Source of the DNA: Aquiflexum gelatinilyticum | GTDB lineage: Bacteria; Bacteroidota; Bacteroidia; Cytophagales; Cyclobacteriaceae | Length of the DNA: 47,801 bases | Direction: 5' to 3' | NCBI RefSeq assembly: GCF_024741135.1 | Contig: NZ_JANSUY010000030.1 | Coordinates: forward strand, 1-47,801 | In this document: positions 17,613 through 26,202 of the stretch, piece after piece | Position numbering within the stretch: the stretch's first letter is position 1 | How the letters are laid out: every line of letters begins with the position of its first letter | The notes under the pieces: generated by a model | Told to the model about the DNA's origin: nothing | Database searches by the model: none | Seen by the model: only the letters and a program-made list of their open reading frames with translations | Made by a program: the position numbers and the translations under genes

Positions 17613-18479
17613 TGCACTTGTTGGAGTGACTTTCTTAAGCTTTGTTCTTTCGAATACTGAAATTGATTCAAATTTTTCATCAATATCTACTCCTGAAAGA
17701 TAATCATTGATCAATTCCCGTAATTCTTGAAAAGAAAGGTTGTGGAGTATTTTTCCGTTTTTCGCCAAAGAAACCTGTCCTGTTTCTTCTGAAATGATCA
17801 ATACCAAAGTGTCAGTTGCTTCTGACATGCCTATACCGGCACGGTGCCTCAGACCAAACTGGGCCGGTACTTCCCTTTCTGTCACAGGAAGGATACACCT
17901 TGCAGCTTTTACCTTTCCATTATAGATGATTACTGCTCCATCATGCAATGGGCTATATTTATTGAATATTGAAATCAGAAGTCGTTTTGAAATCTGTGCA
18001 TCCAGAATATCTCCGCTTTCAGCATAAAACTTCAATTCGGTATTGCTAGACAAAACCATCAAAGCACCGGTATTTGTACCTGAGAGACTTTTTGATGCCT
18101 CGATTATTGGATTAATGTTAAATGCATGACTTTCTCTTTTTTTCCAAAAGAGCAATTCCTGAAAGAAATTTTCATTGGATAGGAAAGAAGACCTGCCTAT
18201 TATCAAAAGAAATTTACGGATTTCCGGAGCAAATATGATGATTGCGGCGATCACACCCACTCCCATAAATTGGCCCAAGATAATCGAAAGGAGTTCCATC
18301 CTCAGAGCACTTACCATGAGGTAAATCAAATATATGGATAAGAAGCCAAGGAAAATTTTGATCGCCACGCTACCTCTCAAGAGTTTGTAAACCTGATATA
18401 TAAGGATACTCACCAATGTGATATCTATGATATTCACAATGGATATTTCTAAAAATCCTATTTTGAAAAGTAATGTCAA
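17610..18479 (-). CDS. cdaA: Membrane diadenylate cyclase CdaA
   Basis: Makes the second messenger cyclic di-AMP from two ATP. The 289-residue protein has three N-terminal transmembrane segments (about 10-33, 39-57, 62-86), a short coiled linker and a DAC domain with both signature motifs: DGA (180-182, LHDGAVIIYNGKV) and RHR (211-213, FGLRHRAGIGMSE). It starts at TTG 18479, overlapping the folP stop by four bases (TTGA); no in-frame ATG exists before residue 56, inside the membrane region, so the TTG is well supported. Unlike Firmicutes, where cdaA sits with cdaR and glmM, here it is coupled to folP. c-di-AMP commonly controls potassium and turgor. Confidence 0.94.
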   Translation of the reverse strand: MTLLFKIGFLEISIVNIIDITLVSILIYQVYKLLRGSVAIKIFLGFLSIYLIYLMVSALRMELLSIILGQFMGVGVIAAIIIFAPEIRKFLLIIGRSSFLSNENFFQELLFWKKRESHAFNINPIIEASKSLSGTNTGALMVLSSNTELKFYAESGDILDAQISKRLLISIFNKYSPLHDGAVIIYNGKVKAARCILPVTEREVPAQFGLRHRAGIGMSEATDTLVLIISEETGQVSLAKNGKILHNLSFQELRELINDYLSGVDIDEKFESISVFERTKLKKVTPTSA

Positions 18480-19360
18480 GGGTAAATTTCTTTATATAAT
18501 TTGATGGTTTCTTTTGCTTCTTTCACGTCATGAACTCTCAAAATGTTTGCTCCGTTTATCAGGGCGGCCATATTCAAGGCAGTTGTTCCATTTAGTGCAT
18601 CTTCAGCCGTAACTCCAAGGATTTTTTGAATCATGGATTTCCTTGATACCCCAACCATTATCGGAGCTTGAATTCTTTTAAAATAAGCCAAATTTTTGAG
18701 AATCCAATAGTTTTGTTCCAAAGTTTTGGCAAATCCAAATCCAGGGTCAATCCATACATCTTTAATGCCAGCTTTCTTGCATAGGTTCAGTTTATTAGAA
18801 AAATAATGCATTATTTCTGATAAAATATCCTCGTAATCAGTTTTTGTTTGCATCGTCTTTGGGTTGCCCTTCATATGCATGGCTATGTAGGGAACATTTA
18901 ACTTTCCGACTAGCTCAATCATTGAAGGATCAAGTTCTCCGGCGGAAATATCATTGACAAAATCTGCGCCTGCAGCAACTGCCTCTTCGGCAACTTTTGA
19001 CCTGAAAGTATCTATTGAAATTAGGATGTCGGGAAATTCCCTTTTGATTTTTTCAATCGTAGAAATGGTTCTTTTCAATTCTTCGTCAATTGAAATATCC
19101 TCAGCCATTGGCCTGCTTGAGTAGCCACCGATATCTAAAATGTCTACACCTTCGAAAATCATCCTTTCTGAAACTTTCAAAAAACCTTCTTTTGATGTAA
19201 GTAACCTGCTGTTTTCAAAAAAGGAATCGGGAGTCACATTTAATATTCCCATAATCCAGGGTCTATCCAAAACCAATAGCTTTCCTTTGGAACAGAATGT
19301 TATTTTTGTGGGAAATAATATATCTTCGGAGGCGGAAGTCAGTTGAAAATCAGAAATCAT
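18476..19360 (-). CDS. folP: Dihydropteroate synthase
   Basis: Condenses p-aminobenzoate with 6-hydroxymethyl-dihydropterin pyrophosphate in folate synthesis; the target of sulfonamides. A 294-residue TIM barrel with the expected signatures: MGILNVTPDSFF, DIGGYSSRPMAED (pterin/pyrophosphate loops), DINDISAG-type FVNDISAGELDP, WIDPGFGFAKT, MVGVSRKSMI and the C-terminal RVHDVKEA. The N-terminal 35 residues before the first strand are variable in the family. The gene overlaps cdaA by four bases downstream and is divergent from a DUF1599 gene with only 16 bases between start codons. Confidence 0.96.
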   Translation of the reverse strand: MISDFQLTSASEDILFPTKITFCSKGKLLVLDRPWIMGILNVTPDSFFENSRLLTSKEGFLKVSERMIFEGVDILDIGGYSSRPMAEDISIDEELKRTISTIEKIKREFPDILISIDTFRSKVAEEAVAAGADFVNDISAGELDPSMIELVGKLNVPYIAMHMKGNPKTMQTKTDYEDILSEIMHYFSNKLNLCKKAGIKDVWIDPGFGFAKTLEQNYWILKNLAYFKRIQAPIMVGVSRKSMIQKILGVTAEDALNGTTALNMAALINGANILRVHDVKEAKETIKLYKEIYP

Positions 19361-19376
19361 TAAAATCGAAAATACT

Positions 19377-19922
19377 TTGAAAACGCAAACTGTCAGCGAA
19401 TATAATCAAGTTATCGGCCATTGTAAAGAACTCTTTAAGAAGAAAACCCAAGATTATGGGACAGCATGGAGAATCCTTCGGCTTCCTTCCATCACGGATC
19501 AGATTTTCATAAAAGCGCAAAGAATTAGATCTATTCAGGAAAAAGGGAATCAAAAAGTCAATGATCCGATTGCAGATGAGTTTGTCGGGATTATTAATTA
19601 TTGCATTATCGCTTTGATTCAGATTTCTTACCAAAATGACACACGTCTTGAGATCCCATTTAGTGAACTTGAACCTTTTTATGACCATTGGGTTGAGGCT
19701 ACCAGAAGTTTATTGGAAGACAAGAACCATGATTATGGAGAGGCCTGGAGAGACATGAGAGTAGCGTCCATGACTGATATTATTTTGATGAAACTCTACA
19801 GGGTAAAGCAAATCGAGGACAATCAGGGAAAGACTTTGGTTTCAGAAGGAATTGAAGCCAATTATCAGGATATGATCAATTATTGTGTTTTCTGTTTAAT
19901 TAAATTGAATTATCATGCTTAA
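19377..19922 (+). CDS. DUF1599 protein with internal duplication
   Basis: A 181-residue protein of the DUF1599 family (a domain that has been linked to nucleotide modification; no proven activity known to me). The sequence contains two copies of the domain: copy one includes KKKTQDYGTAWRILRLPSITDQIFIKAQRIRSI (split by residues 20-52) and copy two includes EDKNHDYGEAWRDMRVASMTDIILMKLYRVKQI (about 112-145), each with the DYGxAWRxxR signature. The start must be TTG 19377: no ATG occurs in the first 120 residues, and the family normally begins just before this point. It overlaps the next gene by eight bases. The neighbourhood folP / DUF1599 / DoxX-like is common in Bacteroidota. Confidence 0.85.
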   Translation: MKTQTVSEYNQVIGHCKELFKKKTQDYGTAWRILRLPSITDQIFIKAQRIRSIQEKGNQKVNDPIADEFVGIINYCIIALIQISYQNDTRLEIPFSELEPFYDHWVEATRSLLEDKNHDYGEAWRDMRVASMTDIILMKLYRVKQIEDNQGKTLVSEGIEANYQDMINYCVFCLIKLNYHA

Positions 19923-21015
19923 GCAAACCATGCCATATATTATCAGGTTCTTGGTAGGAGGGCTGTTCATTTTTTCAGGATTGATCAAAGTTAATGACCC
20001 GGTAGGCACCGCCATTAAATTGGAGGAATACTTTGATGTGTTTTCCAATGATATTGCCTCATTCTTCTCTATTTTTAAAGATTATGCATTAGAAATAGCA
20101 GTTTTTTTGGTTGTAGCGGAAGTTGTACTGGGTGTGATGCTTATTCTTGGAGTGAGGTTAAAGCTTACCGTTTGGGCATTAGGAATCATGATTTTGTTTT
20201 TCACCTTCCTTACTTTTTATTCAGCCTACTTCAACAAAGTTACCGACTGTGGATGCTTTGGAGACGCTATTAAGCTGACACCTTGGGAGTCATTTACCAA
20301 GGATGTGATTTTATTGGTGCTGATAGGAATCCTGTTTTTTTTCAAAAATGATCTTTCAAATCAGAGTCCAAATTGGGCCAAATGGGTGGTTAGGTCTAGT
20401 TTGCTCCTTTCTTTTGTTTTGGCCATTACTGCCATCAGAAATTTACCTTTTATTGATTTTAGAGCTTACAAAGAAGGTGTCGATATCACGACAGCAATGA
20501 AGCCTTCAGCCCCTTTGCAGTATAATTATATCATGAAAAAGGATGGAAAGGAGGTAGTTCTAGACCAATATCCAACCGATGAATCTTATGAGTTTGTGGA
20601 CATGGTTTTGGTAAATGAAGATGCGTTGCCTAAGATTTCAGATTTTGCTGTTTGGAATGAAGAAGGTGATTTTACCGAAGGTATTTTGACGGGCAATAAA
20701 GCGGTGATTTTTGTGACATTCATGGCCAAAATGAATACAGATCATCTTGGGAAAATTGATGAAATGATAAATGGTCTTCAGGGAAGCGGCATCACGCCGG
20801 TTTTGGTTGCAGCCTCTTCAGTAGATGAAATCGAAGCATTAATTTCTTCCCGGAACTGGGGAATAGAAGGTTATCAGGGAGATGCCACAGTTATCAAAAC
20901 CATCATGCGTTCCAATCCCGGGATTATGCTGATTCGGGAAGGTGTGGTACTCAAGAAATACCATTACAGGAATACACCTAGTCCTGATGAGATAAAAAGT
21001 CTTTTTGCCCAATGA
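19915..21015 (+). CDS. DoxX/MauE-like membrane protein of the BT_3928 type
   Basis: A 366-residue protein whose N-terminal half has four hydrophobic segments (about 8-25, 47-70, 75-100, 125-145) of the DoxX/MauE type, including FLVGGLFIFSGLIKVNDPVG and a Cys pair in VTDCGCFGDAIKLTPW. A fifth segment is at about 160-175. The C-terminal half (about 190-366) is soluble and has a thioredoxin-like look (AVIFVTFMAKMN...LGKIDEMI, GIMLIREGVVLKKYHY) but lacks a CxxC. Known relatives in Bacteroidota are annotated only as BT_3928 family; a role in redox or thiol chemistry at the membrane is inference. It overlaps the DUF1599 gene by eight bases and aroK by four (ATGA), so all three are co-translated. 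Confidence 0.82.
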   Translation: MLKQTMPYIIRFLVGGLFIFSGLIKVNDPVGTAIKLEEYFDVFSNDIASFFSIFKDYALEIAVFLVVAEVVLGVMLILGVRLKLTVWALGIMILFFTFLTFYSAYFNKVTDCGCFGDAIKLTPWESFTKDVILLVLIGILFFFKNDLSNQSPNWAKWVVRSSLLLSFVLAITAIRNLPFIDFRAYKEGVDITTAMKPSAPLQYNYIMKKDGKEVVLDQYPTDESYEFVDMVLVNEDALPKISDFAVWNEEGDFTEGILTGNKAVIFVTFMAKMNTDHLGKIDEMINGLQGSGITPVLVAASSVDEIEALISSRNWGIEGYQGDATVIKTIMRSNPGIMLIREGVVLKKYHYRNTPSPDEIKSLFAQ

Positions 21016-21542
21016 AATCACCATTGAAAATTGTATTGGTAGGAATGCCCGGTTCAGGAAAATCTACCTTTGGAAGACAGATTGCTAAGCAACTTAATTT
21101 CACATTTATTGATTTAGACCAGGTGATCGAAAAGGAAACCGGAAAGAAAATAAGAGAAATTTTTACTTTGGAAGGAGAAGGAAAATTTAGGGAGTACGAG
21201 ACTTTTTTTTTGGAAAAAACTTTAGCTTCTGAAGACGGGCTTGTTCTATCAACAGGTGGGGGAACTCCCTGTTTTAATGACAATATGGAGGTCATTAACC
21301 AAAAAGGTGTTTCGGTTTATTTAGATGTTAGTTTGGAAGAGATCAATAAAAGATTATTGAGGGATCAAACAGGAAAGAGACCCATGTTTGCCGGATTAGA
21401 TGAGGGGGAAATCACTTTAAAATTGAAAAATCTTATTCTTCAGCGCGAATTTTATTACTTAAAATCGAAAATAATACTCAGCGGAGAAGATATTTCCACT
21501 GATCACTTGTTATCAGCATTAATGGGATTTTTTAAAAATTGA
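21012..21542 (+). CDS. aroK: Shikimate kinase
   Basis: Phosphorylates shikimate with ATP at step five of the shikimate pathway. The 176-residue protein has a P-loop (GMPGSGKS, residues 11-18), the shikimate-binding FIDLDQVIE, the region GEGKFREYE, STGGGTP (Walker B-like, substrate binding) and the lid RDQTGKRPMF. The start ATG 21012 overlaps the previous stop (ATGA). Its last 11 bases overlap the 3' end of the convergent FadL-like gene, so no room exists for a conventional terminator between them. Confidence 0.95.
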   Translation: MKSPLKIVLVGMPGSGKSTFGRQIAKQLNFTFIDLDQVIEKETGKKIREIFTLEGEGKFREYETFFLEKTLASEDGLVLSTGGGTPCFNDNMEVINQKGVSVYLDVSLEEINKRLLRDQTGKRPMFAGLDEGEITLKLKNLILQREFYYLKSKIILSGEDISTDHLLSALMGFFKN

Positions 21543-23052
21543 AACCAAATGTCAGGATTCCGGAAGTGATGTTGTTTCTGATTTCGGTAAAGGGGCCTAT
21601 ATTGAATCCACCCTCCTCCACAGGAAAAGAATTGTAGAGTTGATCAAAATTGGTTGAAGTCAAAGCAAAATCAACGTACATGGCTTGTAACCTTACACCA
21701 AGTCCTCCTGAATACTGTTGGGTTCTTCTGTCAAAACTACTGTTAACAAAAGGATCTCCATAAAACCCGTACCCGCCTCTTACTCTCCAAATGTCAAATC
21801 TGAATTCACCTCCGACTCTGTAATTCAAAGTTTGGCCAAACAATGCACGGATTTGTTGATTATCAGCACCTGCATTGAAGTCTCTTGAATTTATTCTGCT
21901 TTTACTGTAGTCAAGATAGTCGATGTCTGCGGTAATGAAACCGCTTTTCCCCAAGAAAATTGTTGCCCCGCCACTCAACCTCAATGGTGTATTTAGGTTA
22001 TAATTGCCAATGGTGATTGGAGTTGAGGCTTCTTCTCTGGTTAGTGTAATGTTTTCATCTTCAAAGAAAAAATTGTCAAAATTATTGACCATCCTAGCCT
22101 CATATTGTTCATTGAAATTATACCAAGTTGGAGATTGGAAATTGACCCCTAAGTTTAGCTGGTCTATTGGCTTGAATATTATTCCAAGGTTGATATTGGC
22201 ACCAAAACCACTCATGGTGAGTCTTTCATCTATTGTGGAATTCAATAAAGGTTCATCAAAAAATTCTTCTCTATAATTCTTTCTTGAACTGTATCTTACT
22301 GACGATAAGCCCAATCCGCCACCAATAAAGAATTTGTTGAGGAAGTTTGCTCCATAAGAAATGGATGTTTGACTTATTCTTCCATCAGTGATTACTGTTT
22401 CATCCTGAAAAGGAAAGCCTAAAACAAATGAATCATATTGGCTCGGGTTGTTTATAGGATTTCCGTTGGAATCAAAGGCTATGGGATTGATGAGGAAGGT
22501 CTGATAAGCCAATCCTGTTAGTCCAAAATTTTCAATTTGACTTTCCGGTATTCCATTTGCCTGCTGAAGAAAGAAATCAATTATAGAAACATCTCCTTCT
22601 ACATCTGAAAAATAGCCAAATTGACTGTTGAAATAATTCATTCTATTAAAGCTGATTCCAAAAGAGCCGCCTTTAAATGCATTGGTATTTAATGCTCCTT
22701 GTCTTGGATTGCTGATTACCAAACTCAAATTAGGTATAGAAAAATTTCCGGTACGGTCATCTTGGATTTGGCCCAAATAATTGGATTCTGTATTCCATGT
22801 CCCAAAAGCTGATGAGAAACTAAACTCTGACCTTCTGAAAAATCCAAGGCCTGCAGGATTGGTGTGGATATTTGAAATATCGCCACCCAGAGACATTTGA
22901 GCTCCTCCTAAACCAATTATCCTAGCAGAACCTGTAGACCTAAACTGGCTGAATCTTAGTGCATCTTCATAATATCCAAATTGGGCGAGTACCGTAGAAG
23001 TACCTAAAAAAACCATAAAAATTCCTAGCAATAAATGTTTTTTCGAAATCAT
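21532..23052 (-). CDS. FadL/OMPP1-type outer-membrane transport protein
   Basis: A 506-residue outer-membrane beta-barrel with a signal peptide (cleavage near VLAQ). The mature N-terminus (SARIIGLGGAQMSLGGDISNIHTNPAGLGFFRRSEFSFS) has the 'NPAGL' signature of the FadL/TodX family, whose members import hydrophobic compounds such as long-chain fatty acids. The C-terminus (GILTFGFNF) is barrel-like. The exact ligand is unknown. The 3' end overlaps aroK by 11 bases. Upstream on the same strand is the Gly/Trp-rich lipoprotein gene, 88 bases away, with a terminator between them, so the gene probably has its own promoter. Confidence 0.88.
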   Translation of the reverse strand: MISKKHLLLGIFMVFLGTSTVLAQFGYYEDALRFSQFRSTGSARIIGLGGAQMSLGGDISNIHTNPAGLGFFRRSEFSFSSAFGTWNTESNYLGQIQDDRTGNFSIPNLSLVISNPRQGALNTNAFKGGSFGISFNRMNYFNSQFGYFSDVEGDVSIIDFFLQQANGIPESQIENFGLTGLAYQTFLINPIAFDSNGNPINNPSQYDSFVLGFPFQDETVITDGRISQTSISYGANFLNKFFIGGGLGLSSVRYSSRKNYREEFFDEPLLNSTIDERLTMSGFGANINLGIIFKPIDQLNLGVNFQSPTWYNFNEQYEARMVNNFDNFFFEDENITLTREEASTPITIGNYNLNTPLRLSGGATIFLGKSGFITADIDYLDYSKSRINSRDFNAGADNQQIRALFGQTLNYRVGGEFRFDIWRVRGGYGFYGDPFVNSSFDRRTQQYSGGLGVRLQAMYVDFALTSTNFDQLYNSFPVEEGGFNIGPFTEIRNNITSGILTFGFNF

Positions 23053-23127
23053 ATAAGGAATATGGAAATTTGATTTAGGGTATTAAACAAGAGAAGATTT
23101 AAAATTTTAACTTCATTCCGGCTCTAT

Positions 23128-23151
23128 AAAAAAAGGGGAATTATCTTCCCC
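23128..23151 (-). terminator. Terminator overlapping the end of the Gly/Trp-rich lipoprotein gene
   Basis: Read on the minus strand: GGGGAA, 5-base loop, TTCCCC, then seven T. The left arm and loop contain the last codons and the stop codon of the gene. Confidence 0.75.
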
Positions 23152-24475
23152 CTCTGCCTCCTCTAGAACCTCCGGAGCTCATACCGCCTCCTCGACTTGC
23201 TCCTCCCATGCTACTTCCACCACTTCTACTTGGTGAACTGAACGAAGGAGATGAACTTCGACTTGGGGCTGACATACTGCCACCCCTTGATGGAGCTGAC
23301 ATACTTCCACCTCTCGATGGTGTTGTAGATCTATTATTATTCATTGTGTTACCTCTGTTGTAAGAAGGGTTTGCACCTCTGTTTGTATTTGTTGTTCCTC
23401 TGTTGTTGAAACTTGGAGAGGTGGTGCCACCTCTATTGACAGTTCCGTTTGACATTCCGGAATTGCCCCTGGAGTTATAAGTTGGGCGGGCATTGTCAAT
23501 CCCGGTCCTATTACTTGGTCTTGTTGCTGCGGCTGATCCTACATTTCTATTTCCGGTAGCTGCGGAATTAGCAACCCTACTTCTTGAGCTATTGTAGTAA
23601 TCATTTTGTGATCTACCAAAATCCCTTCCGGCAGTCCTATTGCTAGCTCCGACAGACCTGTCAGGACTTACAGCATCTCTTCTGGCTGATCTTGCAGTAG
23701 ATGGATAATTTGTTCCTGGTCTGTTCCCCACTGAAGCCATACCGGAGTCTCTACCGGGTCTACCCCCTCTTACTACTTGACGGCCGTTTTCACCGCCCCA
23801 ATTTCCTCCGCCCCATCCTGGAGCTCCCCATCCCCATCCTGGCATACCCCATCCTGGTCGTCCCCAACCCCACATTCCGCCACCCATCCATGGGTTCATC
23901 CAAGGATTCATCCATGGGTTACCCCACATTCCTCCCATTCCCCATCCGATTCCCATATTCCATCCCCACATTGAGTTCCATCCCATTCCCCACATTGGCA
24001 TTCCCCATCCCATTCCCATACCCCACATCGGAGCACCGAAACCCATGCCGAATCCAACATTTACGTTAAGTCCAGTGTTCCATCCTGCCCCATTCACTCC
24101 CGCACCTGAACCGTAGAAATTATTATAAACATTTACATTTGGATTTGATTCTTGTACCTCATTGTCGTCAAAATATACCTCACCGGTATTTTGGGATGCG
24201 TTCTGAGATTGATATTTGGCTATATATTCGGGATTTACATTTCTTGCTGAAAAATTTTCTTGCTCAAATTCAGCCGGATTTACAGTGTTTAATTCTCTGA
24301 AACTCTCCGGATTATTATTTGAAACTGCAAACTGGGTGGCTACCTTGACATCTGAAGCCATAAAGTATAGATCGTCGGTTTCTCTACCCCTTGTTGCTGT
24401 TTGACTAGTGCTGCAAGAAGAGAGGATAAGAACTGTACCTGCTCCAAGGATCAATATTTTGTTAAGATTTTTCAT
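23141..24475 (-). CDS. Gly/Trp/Met-rich, RGG-tailed lipoprotein, function unknown
   Basis: A 444-residue lipoprotein: signal sequence, lipobox (LSSC), then a mature part of three zones. Residues about 20-120 are of normal complexity. Residues about 125-225 are almost only Gly, Met, Trp, Pro and Asn, with units such as MWGMGWG, NPWMNPWMNPWM and RPGWGMPGWGWG. Residues about 230-444 are Ser/Arg/Gly/Asn rich, with a 9-residue unit (PSRGGSMSA) repeated in tandem and an RGG-like tail (GGSRGGRGGR). The residues after the Cys (STSQ) lack the acidic surface-export signal, so a periplasmic face is slightly favoured. The gene is divergent from proS. I recognise no family; a structural or adhesive role, or nucleic-acid binding by the tail, would be speculation. 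Confidence 0.8.
   Translation of the reverse strand: MKNLNKILILGAGTVLILSSCSTSQTATRGRETDDLYFMASDVKVATQFAVSNNNPESFRELNTVNPAEFEQENFSARNVNPEYIAKYQSQNASQNTGEVYFDDNEVQESNPNVNVYNNFYGSGAGVNGAGWNTGLNVNVGFGMGFGAPMWGMGMGWGMPMWGMGWNSMWGWNMGIGWGMGGMWGNPWMNPWMNPWMGGGMWGWGRPGWGMPGWGWGAPGWGGGNWGGENGRQVVRGGRPGRDSGMASVGNRPGTNYPSTARSARRDAVSPDRSVGASNRTAGRDFGRSQNDYYNSSRSRVANSAATGNRNVGSAAATRPSNRTGIDNARPTYNSRGNSGMSNGTVNRGGTTSPSFNNRGTTNTNRGANPSYNRGNTMNNNRSTTPSRGGSMSAPSRGGSMSAPSRSSSPSFSSPSRSGGSSMGGASRGGGMSSGGSRGGRGGR
23264..23317 (-). repeat. 27-base tandem repeat in the lipoprotein tail
   Basis: Two adjacent 27-base units (23264-23290 and 23291-23317), each encoding PSRGGSMSA, differing at a few third-codon positions. 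This suggests an older duplication that has begun to drift. Confidence 0.75.
23792..24090 (-). repeat. Degenerate Gly/Met/Trp/Pro-coding repeat tract
   Basis: On the plus strand the tract is full of CCCCATCC- and CATTCC-like words with TGG-complement triplets. It encodes about 100 residues dominated by G, M, W, P and N. Units vary in length, so it looks like an expanded low-complexity region rather than a fixed tandem array. Confidence 0.7.
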
Positions 24476-24541
24476 TTGTTTGGCTTTTACTAATTACCGT
24501 TATATACGAGTCATATAAGAGAGGGTTATCATTTTTTGGAT

Positions 24542-24549
24542 TATATTTG
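24542..24549 (+). promoter_or_regulatory. Candidate -7 element of proS
   Basis: TATATTTG matches TAnnTTTG exactly, 52 bases before the proS ATG. No good -33 TTTG is seen at the usual distance. Confidence 0.4.
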
Positions 24550-24601
24550 CCCCCTACAGTAATTAGCGAAGATAATTAGATTTTTGAAATCAAAAAACAC
24601 T

Positions 24602-26083
24602 ATGAGTAAAGGATTGCCAAAAAGGAGTGAAGACTACTCTCTGTGGTACAATGAATTAGTAAAACGGGCTGATTTGGCTGAAAATTCCCCTGTAAGAGGT
24701 TGTATGGTTATCAAACCATATGGGTATTCTATCTGGGAAAAAATGCAGGCAGAGCTCGATAGAATGTTTAAGGAAACAGGGCATACAAATGCTTACTTCC
24801 CTCTTTTCATTCCAAAATCTTACCTTTCCAAAGAAGCCAGCCACATTGAAGGATTTGCAAAAGAATGCGCGGTAGTGACCCATTACCGACTCAAAAACTC
24901 TGAGGATGGAAAAAGTGTGATCGTCGATCCGGAAGCCAAGTTGGAAGAAGAATTGATAGTCAGACCCACCTCTGAAACTGTGATTTGGAGTACTTATAAA
25001 AATTGGATACAATCCTATCGGGACCTGCCGCTGTTGGTAAATCAATGGGCAAATGTGGTCCGATGGGAAATGAGAACCAGGTTGTTTTTAAGGACAACTG
25101 AATTTTTGTGGCAAGAGGGACACACTGCACATGCTACAAAGGCAGAGGCAATTGAGGAAACTGTTAAAATGATGAATGTTTATGCAGAATTTGCAGAATC
25201 ATTTATGGCCCTTCCCGTTGTAAAAGGAGTAAAAAGTGCCAATGAAAGATTTGCAGGAGCTGAGGACACTTATTGCATTGAGGCATTGATGCAGGATGGT
25301 AAAGCCCTGCAAGCGGGAACTTCCCATTTTCTTGGTCAAAATTTTGCCAAAGCTTTTGATGTCAAATTTGCAACAAAAGAAGGAGGACTAGAATATGTTT
25401 GGGGAACATCCTGGGGAGCAAGTACCCGATTGATGGGTGCTTTGATAATGGCGCATTCGGATGACAACGGATTGGTTCTTCCGCCAAAGCTTGCACCAAA
25501 CCAAGTAGTCATTGTTCCGATATATAAAGATGAGGAGGAATTAGATAAGATTTCTGCTAAAGCCAAAGAAATCATCGGTAAACTTAGGAGGAAAGGCATT
25601 TCCGTACATTTTGACAACCGAGACACACATAAGCCAGGATGGAAATTTGCTGAATATGAACTCAAAGGTGTTCCACTCAGGATAGCTATGGGACCTAGGG
25701 ATTTGGAAAACAATACAATAGAACTGGCAAGACGTGATACCCTTACCAAAGAAACCGTAAATCTTGGAGAAATAGTATTGGAGGATTATATCAGTAACTT
25801 GCTTGATGATATCCAAGAAACCATCTACAAAAAAGCATTCAATTTTAGAGAACAGATGACCACTGAGGTCAATTCATGGTCTGAATTTGAAGAATTATTG
25901 GAGTCCAAAGGTGGATTTCTATCTGCCCACTGGGATGGTACTTCTGAAACAGAAGAAAAAATCAAAGAACTAACCAAAGCGACTATCAGATGTATTCCCA
26001 TAGACAGAAAGGAAGAAAAAGGGAAATGCATCCTTACCGGAAATCCTTCCCAAGGTAGAGTTTACTTTGCAAGAGCCTATTGA
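24602..26083 (+). CDS. proS: Prolyl-tRNA synthetase, eukaryote/archaea-like type
   Basis: Attaches proline to tRNA-Pro. The 493-residue class II enzyme has motif 2 and 3 regions in [27 protein letters not shown], and [32 protein letters not shown], followed by an anticodon-binding domain (VVIVPIYKD...). The C-terminus ends in RVYFARAY, like the eukaryotic/archaeal enzyme, and there is no large bacterial editing insertion; this short type is usual in Bacteroidota. ATG 24602 ([13 protein letters not shown]) is preferred over an in-frame TTG at 24584. A strong terminator follows. Confidence 0.96.
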   Translation: MSKGLPKRSEDYSLWYNELVKRADLAENSPVRGCMVIKPYGYSIWEKMQAELDRMFKETGHTNAYFPLFIPKSYLSKEASHIEGFAKECAVVTHYRLKNSEDGKSVIVDPEAKLEEELIVRPTSETVIWSTYKNWIQSYRDLPLLVNQWANVVRWEMRTRLFLRTTEFLWQEGHTAHATKAEAIEETVKMMNVYAEFAESFMALPVVKGVKSANERFAGAEDTYCIEALMQDGKALQAGTSHFLGQNFAKAFDVKFATKEGGLEYVWGTSWGASTRLMGALIMAHSDDNGLVLPPKLAPNQVVIVPIYKDEEELDKISAKAKEIIGKLRRKGISVHFDNRDTHKPGWKFAEYELKGVPLRIAMGPRDLENNTIELARRDTLTKETVNLGEIVLEDYISNLLDDIQETIYKKAFNFREQMTTEVNSWSEFEELLESKGGFLSAHWDGTSETEEKIKELTKATIRCIPIDRKEEKGKCILTGNPSQGRVYFARAY

Positions 26084-26103
26084 TAAATGTAAAACCTTAA
26101 AGG

Positions 26104-26138
26104 TGCCTTCTCATTTTGATGGGAAGGCATTTTTTTTG
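26104..26138 (+). terminator. Intrinsic terminator after proS
   Basis: An 11-base stem (TGCCTTCTCAT with ATGGGAAGGCA, one G-T pair), TTTG tetraloop and at least eight T. Confidence 0.9.
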
Positions 26139-26202
26139 CTTTAATTTTATTTTCAATTTTTCTCGATCAAAAAACTGACTAATTTCATGAAAAATAAATA
26201 AA

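Noticed and set aside
23700-24069. CRISPR-like array suggested by repeated CCCCATCC words
   Set aside because: The words are irregularly spaced and result from Gly/Trp/Met/Pro codons on the minus strand inside an intact lipoprotein gene.
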